Below are positions 34,071-41,222 of a DNA stretch of 64,000 bases, piece after piece. Origin of the DNA: Faecalibacterium langellae (GTDB taxonomy: Bacteria > Bacillota > Clostridia > Oscillospirales > Ruminococcaceae); the NCBI RefSeq assembly GCF_002549775.1, contig NZ_NMTR01000012.1:1-64000 (forward strand), written 5' to 3'. The notes under the pieces are model-generated. The model made no database searches. It worked only from the letters and a program-made list of their open reading frames with translations, and was not told where the DNA came from. The position numbers and the translations under genes were made by a program. Within the stretch, counting starts at the first letter, position 1, and every line of letters begins with the position of its first letter.

Positions 34071-34781
34071 ATGAAAAAGATGGTTTCGGTCTGCATGACG
34101 GCAGTCATGGCCCTTTCCCTGCTGGCAGGCGGCACGGTGCAGGCGTCGGCCCTTTCGGCACAGGCGGCAAAGACGGCAGAGCCTGCCGCGGCGGTCAGCG
34201 AGGAAAACTGCATTTCCGGCAATTGGAAGCGTGCCGCCGACCCGGCCCTCACCGACACGGTGCGCAAGGTGTTCGACAAGGCCTTTGACGGGCTGGAAGG
34301 CGTTTCCTATACGCCCTATGCCCTGCTGGCCAGCCGCACCACCGCCTCCGGCAGGCAGTACCGCATCCTGTGCAAGGCCACGGTGGTGTACCCGGGCGCG
34401 CAGGAGGAATATGTGGTGGCCACGGTGAGCAAGAACTGGCTGGGCAGGGCCGAGATCGTGGAGATCGGCGATGCGCTCTGCCTGACCGATCTGGACTATG
34501 AGGAAGGCGCTGTGGGCGCATGGCAGGAAGCGGAGTCTCCGGCCCTGACCGGGGAAGCGCAGGCAGCCTTTAACAAGGCCACGGCAGGCTTTGTGGGTGT
34601 GGATTATGTGCCGGTGGCCCTGCTGAGCACCCAGACCGTGGCGGGCACCAACTATCGCATCCTGTGCGAAGCGACGGTGGTGTACCCGGGAGCAGAGATG
34701 CACTATGCGGTGGTGGATGTGTACGAAAGCCTGGAGGGCAACGCCAACATCATCAGCGCGACCGATGGGTATGTGAGCTGA
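34071..34781 (+). CDS. secreted protein with two cystatin-like repeats
   Basis: A 236-residue protein with a Sec signal (about 1-25). Two homologous repeats lie at about 48-137 and 149-232. Each has an N-terminal helix (DTVRKVFDKAF; GEAQAAFNKAT), then YxPxALLxxxT and YRILCxATVVYPGA. The second repeat reads STQTVAGTNYRI. This matches the QxVxG-plus-TNY hairpin of cystatin protease inhibitors; the first has RTTASGRQYRI. One Cys per repeat falls on the same strand. The fold inference is mine from motif and layout. Target protease, if any, is unknown. Confidence 0.72.
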   Translation: MKKMVSVCMTAVMALSLLAGGTVQASALSAQAAKTAEPAAAVSEENCISGNWKRAADPALTDTVRKVFDKAFDGLEGVSYTPYALLASRTTASGRQYRILCKATVVYPGAQEEYVVATVSKNWLGRAEIVEIGDALCLTDLDYEEGAVGAWQEAESPALTGEAQAAFNKATAGFVGVDYVPVALLSTQTVAGTNYRILCEATVVYPGAEMHYAVVDVYESLEGNANIISATDGYVS

Positions 34782-34795
34782 AATTTTTATTTTGA

Positions 34796-34834
34796 AAAGC
34801 CGGAGCGGTCAAAGCCGTTCCGGCTTTATTTTTT
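34796..34834 (+). terminator. intrinsic terminator
   Basis: AAAGCCGGAGCGG/CCGTTCCGGCTTT stem followed by a T-rich tract. Confidence 0.85.
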
Positions 34835-34927
34835 CGGAAAAACAAAACTGTCCTTGCTACAAATACAGTTCAGCAGAAAACCCCTATGGGCACCGACCTG
34901 AACGCAAATTTGTGAACGAAAAATGTC

Positions 34928-34965
34928 TGAAAACGCTTTCAATTCTTTGCCGTATGTGCTATAAT
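34928..34965 (+). promoter_or_regulatory. sstT promoter with catabolite-responsive element
   Basis: TGAAAACGCTTTCA (34928-34941) fits the cre consensus TGWAANCGNTNWCA at every fixed position. It overlaps the -35 region of a promoter with extended -10 TGC-TATAAT (34957-34965). CcpA binding there would repress sstT. Confidence 0.7.
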
Positions 34966-35036
34966 AACACCCGTCCTTGTGTAAGAGACAGGAAACTGTG
35001 CGCCACTGGCGTACGATAGGAAAGAGGAGTGTCTAT

Positions 35037-36293
35037 ATGAAAACGTTGAACAAGGCAGTTGCCCGCTACAACGGCATCAGCCTGATCGTTCGCATCCTGA
35101 TCGGCCTGATCGTCGGCGCTGTGCTGGCGCTGGTGGCCCCGGGTGCCGGCTGGGTGGGCGAATTTGGCAACCTGTTCGTCGGCGCACTGAAGGGCATCGC
35201 CCCGGTGCTGGTGTTCGTCATCGTGGCAAGTGCCCTGGCACAGGGTTCTTCCAAGCTGGACCGCCGCTTCGGCACGGTCATCTGGCTGTACATGCTCACC
35301 ACCTTCCTGGCGGCGGCCATCGCGGTCGTCACCAGCTTCCTGTTCCCGGTCACCGTCGTGCTGGCAGACGCTGCCCAGTCCGACGTGGTGCCTCAGGGTC
35401 TGGGCGAAGTGATGGGCACCCTGCTGACGAACTTTGTGGCAAACCCCGTCAGCGCCATCATGAACGGCAACTACATCGGCATCCTGTTCTGGGCCTGCAT
35501 GTTCGGCGTGGCCATGAAGAAGATCGGCACCGGGAGCACCAAGGCTTTTCTGGCAGACACCGCTGACGCCGTTTCCCAGATCGTGCGCTGGATCATCAAT
35601 CTGGCACCCTTCGGCATCATGGGTCTGGTCTATACCAATGTTTCCGGCAACGGTCTGGCCATCTTCACCCAGTACGGCAAGCTGCTGGCCCTGCTGGTGG
35701 GCACCATGCTGTTCATGGCCCTCATCGTCTCCCCCTTCATCATGTTCATCTACCTGGGCTGCAACCCGTACCCGCTGGTGTTCCGCTGCCTGCGTGAGTC
35801 CGGCCTGACCGCCTTCTTCACCCGCAGTTCCGCCGCCAACATCCCCGTGAACATGGCCCTGTGCGAAAAGCTGGGTCTGGACAAAGATATGTACTCCGTG
35901 TCCATCCCGCTGGGCGCTACCATCAACATGGACGGTGCCGCCATCACCATCACCATCATGACCCTGGCCGCAGCCAACACCCTGGGCATTCAGGTGTCCC
36001 TGCCTGCCGCCATCGTGCTGAGCGCCATGAGCGCTCTGGGTGCCTGCGGTGCTTCCGGCGTGGCCGGCGGCTCCCTGCTGCTCATCCCCATGGCCTGCTC
36101 TCTGTTCGGCATCTCCAACGACGTTGCCATGCAGATGGTGGGCGTCGGCTTCATCATCGGTGTGGTGCAGGACTCTGTGGAGACTGCCCTGAACTCTGCC
36201 GGTGACGTGGAGTTTGCCGCCACCGCCGAGTATCACCAGTGGCTCAAGCAGGGCAAGCCCCTGCCGGAGTTCCTGACCGGTAAGAAGAACTGA
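35037..36293 (+). CDS. sstT: Na+/serine-threonine symporter
   Basis: A 418-residue member of the dicarboxylate/amino acid:cation symporter family. The serine-rich re-entrant loop FFTRSSAANIPVNMALCEKLGL, the helix SVSIPLGATINMDGAAITITIM and ALGACGASGVAGGSLLLIPMA match SstT, which imports serine and threonine with Na+. The start follows GAAAGAGGAGTGTCTAT. It is monocistronic and ends in TGCG-loop copy F. A cre site at its promoter suggests carbon catabolite repression. Confidence 0.93.
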   Translation: MKTLNKAVARYNGISLIVRILIGLIVGAVLALVAPGAGWVGEFGNLFVGALKGIAPVLVFVIVASALAQGSSKLDRRFGTVIWLYMLTTFLAAAIAVVTSFLFPVTVVLADAAQSDVVPQGLGEVMGTLLTNFVANPVSAIMNGNYIGILFWACMFGVAMKKIGTGSTKAFLADTADAVSQIVRWIINLAPFGIMGLVYTNVSGNGLAIFTQYGKLLALLVGTMLFMALIVSPFIMFIYLGCNPYPLVFRCLRESGLTAFFTRSSAANIPVNMALCEKLGLDKDMYSVSIPLGATINMDGAAITITIMTLAAANTLGIQVSLPAAIVLSAMSALGACGASGVAGGSLLLIPMACSLFGISNDVAMQMVGVGFIIGVVQDSVETALNSAGDVEFAATAEYHQWLKQGKPLPEFLTGKKN

Positions 36294-36298
36294 TTGAA

Positions 36299-36392
36299 AA
36301 TGGTCTCCGCGATGCTCTGACCAATTTCAAAGGATTTGATTTTTAACTGCGAACCGGCAAAGCCTGCGGGCTTTGCCGGTTCGCTTTTTTAC
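36299..36392 (+). repeat. TGCG-loop hairpin element, copy F
   Basis: TGGTCTCCGC..GCTCTGACCA, a T-rich spacer, then a 16-bp perfect stem (36349-36364 and 36369-36384) with TGCG loop and TTTTTTAC. It starts three bases after the sstT stop and has the form of a strong intrinsic terminator. Confidence 0.82.
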
Positions 36393-36440
36393 GGGAAAAG
36401 ATGTAACGGGCAGCAGGGCACTTTCATTACGGCCTCTCCT

Positions 36441-36539
36441 GTGAAAAAACAGAACAGCAGCGGCCGCAGCCGCTGCTGTTCTGTAATAATATAAAAATAA
36501 AAGTTCCGCTGTTTATGCCCAGAGCGAAGCGGAGGGCAT
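36441..36539 (-). repeat. TGCG-loop hairpin element, copy D
   Basis: On the minus strand: ATGCCCTCCGC..GCTCTGGGCAT, CAGCGGAA spacer, 16-bp stem (36449-36464 and 36469-36484) with TGCG loop, TTTTTTCAC. It lies 14 bases behind the stop of the ECF gene and faces copy F. Confidence 0.82.
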
Positions 36540-36552
36540 TTTAAATAGTAAC

Positions 36553-37089
36553 TTAGTCAATAACCTTTGCCTTCTGCAAAGCGGTCAGGATCAGCGGGAT
36601 GAGGATCAGCTGGGCCACGATGCCCGGCACGGCGGTGAGCAGGGCACCGGACAAAAAGGCGCTGAACGGGAAGCTGGAACCGGTCAGGCCTGCCAGCACG
36701 AAGCGCACTGCGCCCCACACCAGGCGGCCCGCCACCATGGCGGTGACGAGGGCGGCGTACATCATGGGCAGGGTGTGCTTCACCTTGCGCCAGACGAGGC
36801 CGGACACAAGGCCGTAGGCGGCCAGCTCAAAGGCCATGGAGATGGCGATGGGGAACATCGGCGGCATGCCGAACAGCACCGAGCGCAGCAGCGGGGCCAC
36901 GAAGCCCACGGCCAGGCCCCACGGCCCGCCCAGCACGAAGCCGCACAACAGAATGGGGAAATGCATCGGGCAAAGCATGTTGCCCACCTGCGGCACATGG
37001 CCGGTGACCATGGGCAGCACGAAGGCCAGTGCCAGGAACAGCGCCGCCAGCACGATGCTGCGGGTGGTGGAATTGGTTTTGGTTTTCAT
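36553..37089 (-). CDS. ECF transporter substrate-binding (S) component
   Basis: A 178-residue membrane protein with six hydrophobic segments. It starts with a short basic N-terminus (MKTKTNSTTRSIVLAALFLA), as ECF S components do. The stretches GNMLCPMHFPILLCGFVLGG and VGFVAPLLRSVLFGMPPMFP are typical of one clostridial S-component group. It would bind a vitamin or precursor and work with a shared energizing EcfAAT module elsewhere. Substrate not assigned. The start follows AAGGAGGAAGCTTTC. A 366-base leader with its own terminator precedes it. Confidence 0.85.
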   Translation of the reverse strand: MKTKTNSTTRSIVLAALFLALAFVLPMVTGHVPQVGNMLCPMHFPILLCGFVLGGPWGLAVGFVAPLLRSVLFGMPPMFPIAISMAFELAAYGLVSGLVWRKVKHTLPMMYAALVTAMVAGRLVWGAVRFVLAGLTGSSFPFSAFLSGALLTAVPGIVAQLILIPLILTALQKAKVID

Positions 37090-37119
37090 GAAAGCTTCCT
37101 CCTTTGATTCCATTGCTTC

Positions 37120-37240
37120 TTGCCTCTCCCCTTGGGAGAGGTGGCATTGCGCAGCAATGACGGAGAGGGCGAATGCGTGTCGTTTGAAGCGGCCTCGCCC
37201 TCTCAGGCGCTGACGCGCCAGCTCCCCCTTTGGGGGAGCC
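37120..37240. repeat. palindromic intergenic repeat
   Basis: Contains GCCTCTCCCCTTGGGAGAGG, GGCATTGCGCAGCAATGACGGAGAGGG, CCCTCTCAGGCGCTGACGCGCC and GCTCCCCCTTTGGGGGAGC. Two half elements lie head to head between the leader terminator and the ECF start codon. Confidence 0.8.
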
Positions 37241-37243
37241 AAG

Positions 37244-37285
37244 AAAAAAGGGTCTGCCTTTGGTGTTCGCACCAAAAGCAGACCC
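37244..37285 (-). terminator. leader terminator (attenuator) of ECF gene
   Basis: GGGTCTGC-TTTTGGTG-CGAA-CACCAAAG-GCAGACCC followed by TTTTTTC on the minus strand, a near-perfect 16-bp stem. Its place inside the 5' leader implies conditional termination. Confidence 0.8.
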
Positions 37286-37484
37286 CTTCGTGGCGTCTGT
37301 AAATAATAAAAGAGCAGTGCCGGAAAACCTGCCGGGGCTTTCGGCGCGCTGCGGCGCTGCGCACAAAGGGCGCAGACACGCGTTTTGGATAAATGCTCCA
37401 TCGGGATGGAGAAAACGAGCTTCGACCCGCACACCCGGCTTCGTGCCGGAAATCTGTGAAAAATATAGCAGATGTGCCCGGCCT

Positions 37485-37708
37485 TGTCAAGATGCGGCAA
37501 AAAGCCTGCATTTTGACCAAAAAGCGGCCAATTTCCACGGATATTTCCCCGTGTATGTACATTTTGCATGAAGGAACTTGACCTTTTTGCATAGAATAGC
37601 TAATATAAACTTGAAAAAGAGTGCGCTGCTGGGACACACCTGCCCGGCAGGGCGTAAAACGGCTTTTTTGAACGCTTGCAATTCTGAGGTTCATACGGGA
37701 GGACCATC
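37485..37708. other. gap between divergent ECF leader and transketolase genes
   Basis: The -35 box of the ECF promoter is at its left edge. The rest is AT-rich. I see no gene and no clear plus-strand promoter. Confidence 0.4.
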
Positions 37709-38515
37709 ATGACAAATGCAGAAAAACTCACCCTGGCAAAGCACGCCTGTCACATCCGCATGGGCGTGATCGAGGGCACGCACAGCGCAAAGTGCGGTCA
37801 TCCGGGCGGCAGTCTGGACATCGCCGAACTGCTGAGCTACCTCTATTTCGTGGAAATGAACATTGACCCGAAGGACCCGAAGAAGGCCGACCGCGACCGT
37901 CTGGTGCTGTCCAAGGGCCATGCCGCCCCGGCACTGTATGCAGCGCTGGCCGAGCGCGGCTACTTCCCGGTGGAAGACCTCAAGACCCTGCGCAAGATCG
38001 GCAGCTATCTGCAGGGCCACCCCAACATGAACGAGACCCCGGGCGTGGATATGTCCACCGGCAGCCTGGGCCAGGGCATCTCCGCCGCCTGCGGCATGGC
38101 CCTGGGTGCCAAGCACGCGGGCAAGCCCATCAACGTCTTCGCCATCGTGGGCGACGGCGAGGTGGAGGAAGGCGAGTGCTGGGAGGCCTTCATGTTTGCC
38201 GCCCACTATAAGCTTTCCAACCTGTGCGTGTTCCTGGACCGCAACCGCCTGCAGATCGACGGCAGCACCGAGACGGTCATGAGCAGCGAGCCGCTGGAAG
38301 ACAAGATGAAGGCCTTCAACTTCAACGTGCTGACCATCGACGGCCACGACTACGACCAGATCGAGGCCGCCGTGAACGCCTTCCACGCCGAAAGCGAAAA
38401 GCCCACCTGTGTCATCATGGACACCACCAAGGGCAAGGGCGTTTCCTTCATGACCAACTCGGTGGACTGGCACGGCAAGGGCCCCAATGACGACGAGTAC
38501 AAGATCGCAATTTAG
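37709..38515 (+). CDS. transketolase, N-terminal (TPP-binding) subunit, with early TAG
   Basis: A 268-residue subunit of split transketolase. Thiamine diphosphate and substrate residues are seen in HPGGSLD, SKGHAAPALYA, LGQGISAACGMALG and the TPP/Mg2+ motif GDGEVEEGECWEA..NLCVFLDRNRLQ. The frame stops at TAG (38513-38515) but continues open for 14 codons as ELNAAYAALEQEDK to a TAA at 38560, one base before the next gene. That tail looks like the normal family C-terminus and also contains the ribosome-binding site AGGAGG of the next gene. The TAG is therefore probably a nonsense change, a sequencing error or a read-through codon. Confidence 0.93.
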   Translation: MTNAEKLTLAKHACHIRMGVIEGTHSAKCGHPGGSLDIAELLSYLYFVEMNIDPKDPKKADRDRLVLSKGHAAPALYAALAERGYFPVEDLKTLRKIGSYLQGHPNMNETPGVDMSTGSLGQGISAACGMALGAKHAGKPINVFAIVGDGEVEEGECWEAFMFAAHYKLSNLCVFLDRNRLQIDGSTETVMSSEPLEDKMKAFNFNVLTIDGHDYDQIEAAVNAFHAESEKPTCVIMDTTKGKGVSFMTNSVDWHGKGPNDDEYKIAI

Positions 38516-38561
38516 GAGCTGAACGCCGCATACGCCGCGCTGGAACAGGAGGATAAGTAAG

Positions 38562-39509
38562 ATGGCAGACGTGAAGAAGATCGCTACCCGTGAAAGCTAC
38601 GGCAACACCCTGAAGGAGCTGGCCGCCGAAGGCCACGACGAGCTGGTGGTGCTGGACGCAGACCTTGCTGCCGCCACCAAGACCGGCATGTTCCGCAAGG
38701 CATACCCGGACCGCCACTTTGACTGCGGCATCGCCGAGGGCAACATGATGGGCGTGGCCGCCGGCCTGTCCACCATGGGCTATGTGCCCTTTGTTTCCAG
38801 CTTTGCCATGTTCGCCGCTGGCCGTGCCTTTGAGCAGGTGCGCAACTCCATCGGCTACCCCCACCTGAACGTGAAGATCGGCGCCACCCACGGCGGCATC
38901 TCCGTGGGTGAGGACGGTGCTTCCCACCAGTGCTGCGAGGACTTTGCCCTCATGCGTAGCATCCCCGGCATGACCGTCATCTGCCCTGCCGATGACGTGG
39001 AAGCTCGCGCCGCCGTGCGCGCCGCCTTTGCCATGGAAGGCCCCGTCTACCTGCGCTTTGGCCGTCTGGCTGTGCCTGTGTTCCACGATGCAGAGAACTA
39101 TCACTTTGAGATCGGCAAGGGTGAGCAGATCACCGATGGCAGCGACATTGCCATCATCGCCACCGGCCTGATGGTCAACGAGGCCCGCATCGCCGCCGAA
39201 CAGCTGGCCGCCGAGGGTATCCATGCCCGGGTCATCAACATCCACACCATCAAGCCTCTGGACGAGGAGATCATCCTCAAGGCTGCCAAGGACTGCGGCA
39301 AGGTCATCACTGCCGAGGAGCACAACGTCATCGGCGGTCTGGGCGAAGCTGTGTGCGCCGTGCTGAGCGAAAAGCTGCCCACCCCCGTGCGCCGCGTGGG
39401 CGTGCAGGACAAGTTCGGCTGCTCCGGCCCGGCCTGGGACCTGCTGCGTGAGTACGGCCTGGATGCCGCCACCATCTGCAAGACCGCTCATGAAATACTG
39501 AATAAATAA
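38562..39509 (+). CDS. transketolase, C-terminal subunit
   Basis: A 315-residue partner subunit. It carries the pyrimidine-binding region (DADLAAATKTGMFRKAYPDRHFDCGIAEGNMMGVAAGLS, FASFAMFAAGRAFEQVRNS-like stretch) with the catalytic glutamate in IAEGN, then a C-terminal transketolase domain. It starts one base after the in-frame TAA that ends the extended N subunit. The two chains form the active enzyme of the non-oxidative pentose phosphate pathway. Confidence 0.94.
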   Translation: MADVKKIATRESYGNTLKELAAEGHDELVVLDADLAAATKTGMFRKAYPDRHFDCGIAEGNMMGVAAGLSTMGYVPFVSSFAMFAAGRAFEQVRNSIGYPHLNVKIGATHGGISVGEDGASHQCCEDFALMRSIPGMTVICPADDVEARAAVRAAFAMEGPVYLRFGRLAVPVFHDAENYHFEIGKGEQITDGSDIAIIATGLMVNEARIAAEQLAAEGIHARVINIHTIKPLDEEIILKAAKDCGKVITAEEHNVIGGLGEAVCAVLSEKLPTPVRRVGVQDKFGCSGPAWDLLREYGLDAATICKTAHEILNK

Positions 39510-39524
39510 ACCGCAAAACATTAC

Positions 39525-39558
39525 GGCCCGCTGGACATCTGCGTTCGGCGGGCTTTTT
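39525..39558 (+). terminator. intrinsic terminator after transketolase
   Basis: GGCCCGC/GCGGGCT stem followed by TTTTT. Confidence 0.8.
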
Positions 39559-39567
39559 GCATCGTTG

Positions 39568-39610
39568 TGTGACCCGGTCACGGAAAATAGTGCCGGTTTT
39601 GGGGTATACT
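39568..39610 (+). promoter_or_regulatory. trxA promoter with CRP-like palindrome
   Basis: TGTGA-CCCGG-TCACG (39568-39582) is centred near -42 relative to a start expected seven bases past TATACT (39605-39610). There is no -35 box. Both site and geometry match the promoter of the thioredoxin reductase-like/Crp operon. Confidence 0.65.
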
Positions 39611-39658
39611 GATGCCATCATCAAATGAAAAGACACCCTTTTTCAGGAGGTAAACAAT

Positions 39659-39967
39659 ATGGCAGTTGTAACCATCACGAAGGAAAACTTTGCGCAGGAA
39701 GTGCTGCAGAGCGAAAAGCCCGTTCTGCTGGACTTCTGGGCCAGCTGGTGCGGCCCCTGCCGCATGCTCAGCCCCATCGTGGACGAGGTGGCCGAGGAGC
39801 GCACCGATGTGAAGGTGGGCAAGGTGAACGTGGACGAGCAGCCGGAACTGGCCGGTGAGTTCGGCGTCATGAGCATCCCCACCCTGCTGGTGTTCAAAGG
39901 CGGCAAGCTGGTGAATCAGGCCGTGGGTGCCCGCCCGAAGTCTGGCGTGCTGCAGCTGCTGGGCTGA
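39659..39967 (+). CDS. trxA: thioredoxin
   Basis: A 102-residue thioredoxin with the active site [14 protein letters not shown] and cis-proline [11 protein letters not shown]. It reduces protein disulphides using electrons from a thioredoxin reductase, plausibly the enzyme encoded at 10.3 kb, whose promoter shares its operator. The start follows CAGGAGGTAAACAAT. It is monocistronic and ends in a long hairpin terminator. Confidence 0.96.
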   Translation: MAVVTITKENFAQEVLQSEKPVLLDFWASWCGPCRMLSPIVDEVAEERTDVKVGKVNVDEQPELAGEFGVMSIPTLLVFKGGKLVNQAVGARPKSGVLQLLG

Positions 39968-39980
39968 ATCATTGTTTTAA

Positions 39981-40030
39981 AAAAAGGGTACAGCGGAACG
40001 CCTGCGGGCGTTCCGCTGTACCCTTTTTAC
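39981..40030 (+). repeat. TGCG-loop hairpin element, copy G (terminator of trxA)
   Basis: Inner 16-bp stem (39987-40002 and 40007-40022) with TGCG loop, extended by G:C and five A:T pairs, then TTTTTAC. It has the loop, stem length and 3' flank of the family but lacks the upstream CTCCGC..GCTCTG hairpin. Confidence 0.72.
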
Positions 40031-40043
40031 GGAAATGGCGGCA

Positions 40044-40706
40044 TCAATTCAAAAAAATCATACACGCTTCTGCAAATGGAACCACAAAACCAAAACAAAA
40101 GAAAAACAGAAGATCCAGTACGCCCTTCAGCCATCTGGCAGAGCGTGTGCCAAAGGACATGGCATGAATGATGAAAGGGTTGATCTCACCCGAGCGGCGA
40201 TAATAGCCCGTCTGTTCAAAACTGTTCCAGATCTCCAGCGATAAAAATTCAATGCCAGCACACAACGGGAAAATGACGAAAGAAGGCATCCAGCCGTCTG
40301 CCTGAAAAGAACCATCGCCGAGACCACGCCAGTGCACAGCGATCCTGCCGGGACAGGCCAAAACACCCCACACGGCAAGTGCAATGCTCAGCCCAAGCAG
40401 AGCGGTGCGCACAGAATGCCAATCTACGGTGTGCTGTCGGCGCAGCATGGTAAAGAAATCATCCAACTGGATGGTCGGTGCGGCATCGGCTTCTTCCGGA
40501 ACGCGGCAATGCATCAGGTCGGCAAGTGTCAATCCCAACGCATCTGCCAGCGGTTCCAGTGTGTTGATATCCGGCAGACCGATGCCCCGCTCCCAGCGGC
40601 TGACAGCCTTGTCGGTAACGTGCAGCTGTTCCGCCAGTTCAGCCTGTGTCAGCCCCTGCGCTTTACGCATCCGGCTCAGATAATTTCCGAAAGTTCTGGC
40701 ATCCAT
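40044..40706 (-). CDS. XRE-family regulator with membrane domain
   Basis: A 220-residue protein. The N-terminal Cro/C1 HTH (about 5-62) reads LSRMRKAQGLTQAELAEQLHVTDKAVSRWERGIGLPDI. The C-terminal half (about 95-220) has three to four hydrophobic segments, with a DUF1648-like stretch PGRIAVHWRGLGDGS. Membrane-tethered XRE regulators of this kind sense envelope or transport states. Target unknown. The start MDARTF follows AAGGGAGTTGATAAA. Confidence 0.85.
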   Translation of the reverse strand: MDARTFGNYLSRMRKAQGLTQAELAEQLHVTDKAVSRWERGIGLPDINTLEPLADALGLTLADLMHCRVPEEADAAPTIQLDDFFTMLRRQHTVDWHSVRTALLGLSIALAVWGVLACPGRIAVHWRGLGDGSFQADGWMPSFVIFPLCAGIEFLSLEIWNSFEQTGYYRRSGEINPFIIHAMSFGTRSARWLKGVLDLLFFFCFGFVVPFAEACMIFLN

Positions 40707-41071
40707 TTTATCAACTCCCTTGGAAAAAAGCATAGCATAAGGCAGAATAAAACACAATCAACGCTCTGTTTACCCGGGCAAAAACCCACGCTGCTGCCAC
40801 AATATAAGAAACAGAACGGCGCTGGCTGTAAATATGGTCAGCGCTTCCCCCAGATCATGTCAAAAGATCGGCCGCACGGTTACAGAGAAGAACCGCGGCG
40901 GTTCATTTTTGGCAATAAAATGCCCGTCTGAGGTTCGAGCAGGACAAAATGGTGCGGCTGTTTTTTCTCTGCATCATCTGACCTTCCCAGCGCGTGAAAA
41001 AATTTCGCCTTCCTGTACAAACACACTGAAAAAATGTAGGATAAGAATGGAAATCACCGTCACTTTCACGC
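40707..41071. other. intergenic region upstream of his promoter
   Basis: About 365 AT-richer bases. Short frames occur in all directions, but none has a ribosome site or recognisable product. It includes the probable promoter of the minus-strand XRE gene. Confidence 0.35.
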
Positions 41072-41100
41072 TTTACAACTTTACCTAGATAAAGTAAAAT
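41072..41100 (+). promoter_or_regulatory. histidine operon promoter with internal operator
   Basis: TTTACA (41072-41077), 17 bases, TAAAAT (41095-41100). The spacer is itself an inverted repeat, ACTTTA-CCTAGA-TAAAGT (41078-41095), with a CTAG core as seen in TrpR-type operators. A repressor bound there would block the promoter. TrpR-like HisR/YerC is my guess from family knowledge. Confidence 0.65.
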
Positions 41101-41125
41101 AAAAACAGAAGCCTTTCATTCTATG

Positions 41126-41155
41126 GGCGCGGAGGATGCCGCGCCGGATGTTTTT
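41126..41155 (+). promoter_or_regulatory. attenuator-like hairpin in his leader
   Basis: GGCGCGG-AGGATG-CCGCGCC followed by GGATGTTTTTG, in the 120-base leader of hisZG. No T-box motif and no His-rich leader peptide were found. Confidence 0.35.
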
Positions 41156-41222
41156 GTGTATAGAGACACCGGAATGCGCCGGTGCAGGGAAAGAAACAAG
41201 GGAAAGGAAACGAGGAAGCGAA

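Larger units (their letters stand above)
37090..37467 (-). promoter_or_regulatory. long 5' leader of ECF gene: candidate riboswitch or attenuator
   Basis: On the minus strand, TTGACA (37485-37490), 17 bases and TATATT (37462-37467) set a start near 37455. The leader carries several hairpins (CTCCAT-CCCG-ATGGAG; CCGGCACGAAGCCGG; TGCGCCCTTTGTGCGCA). Then comes a terminator, GGGTCTGC..GCAGACCC plus TTTTTT, 160 bases before the start codon. I could not match it to a known riboswitch class. Confidence 0.55.

Noticed and set aside
37283-37455. Known riboswitch (FMN, THF, cobalamin, preQ1) in the ECF leader
   Set aside because: Short matches such as CCCGATGG occur, but the order and other core motifs do not fit; left as an unassigned leader.
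41072-41222. T-box leader before the histidine operon
   Set aside because: No T-box consensus (TGGNACCGCG) and no specifier stem with a His codon could be found.
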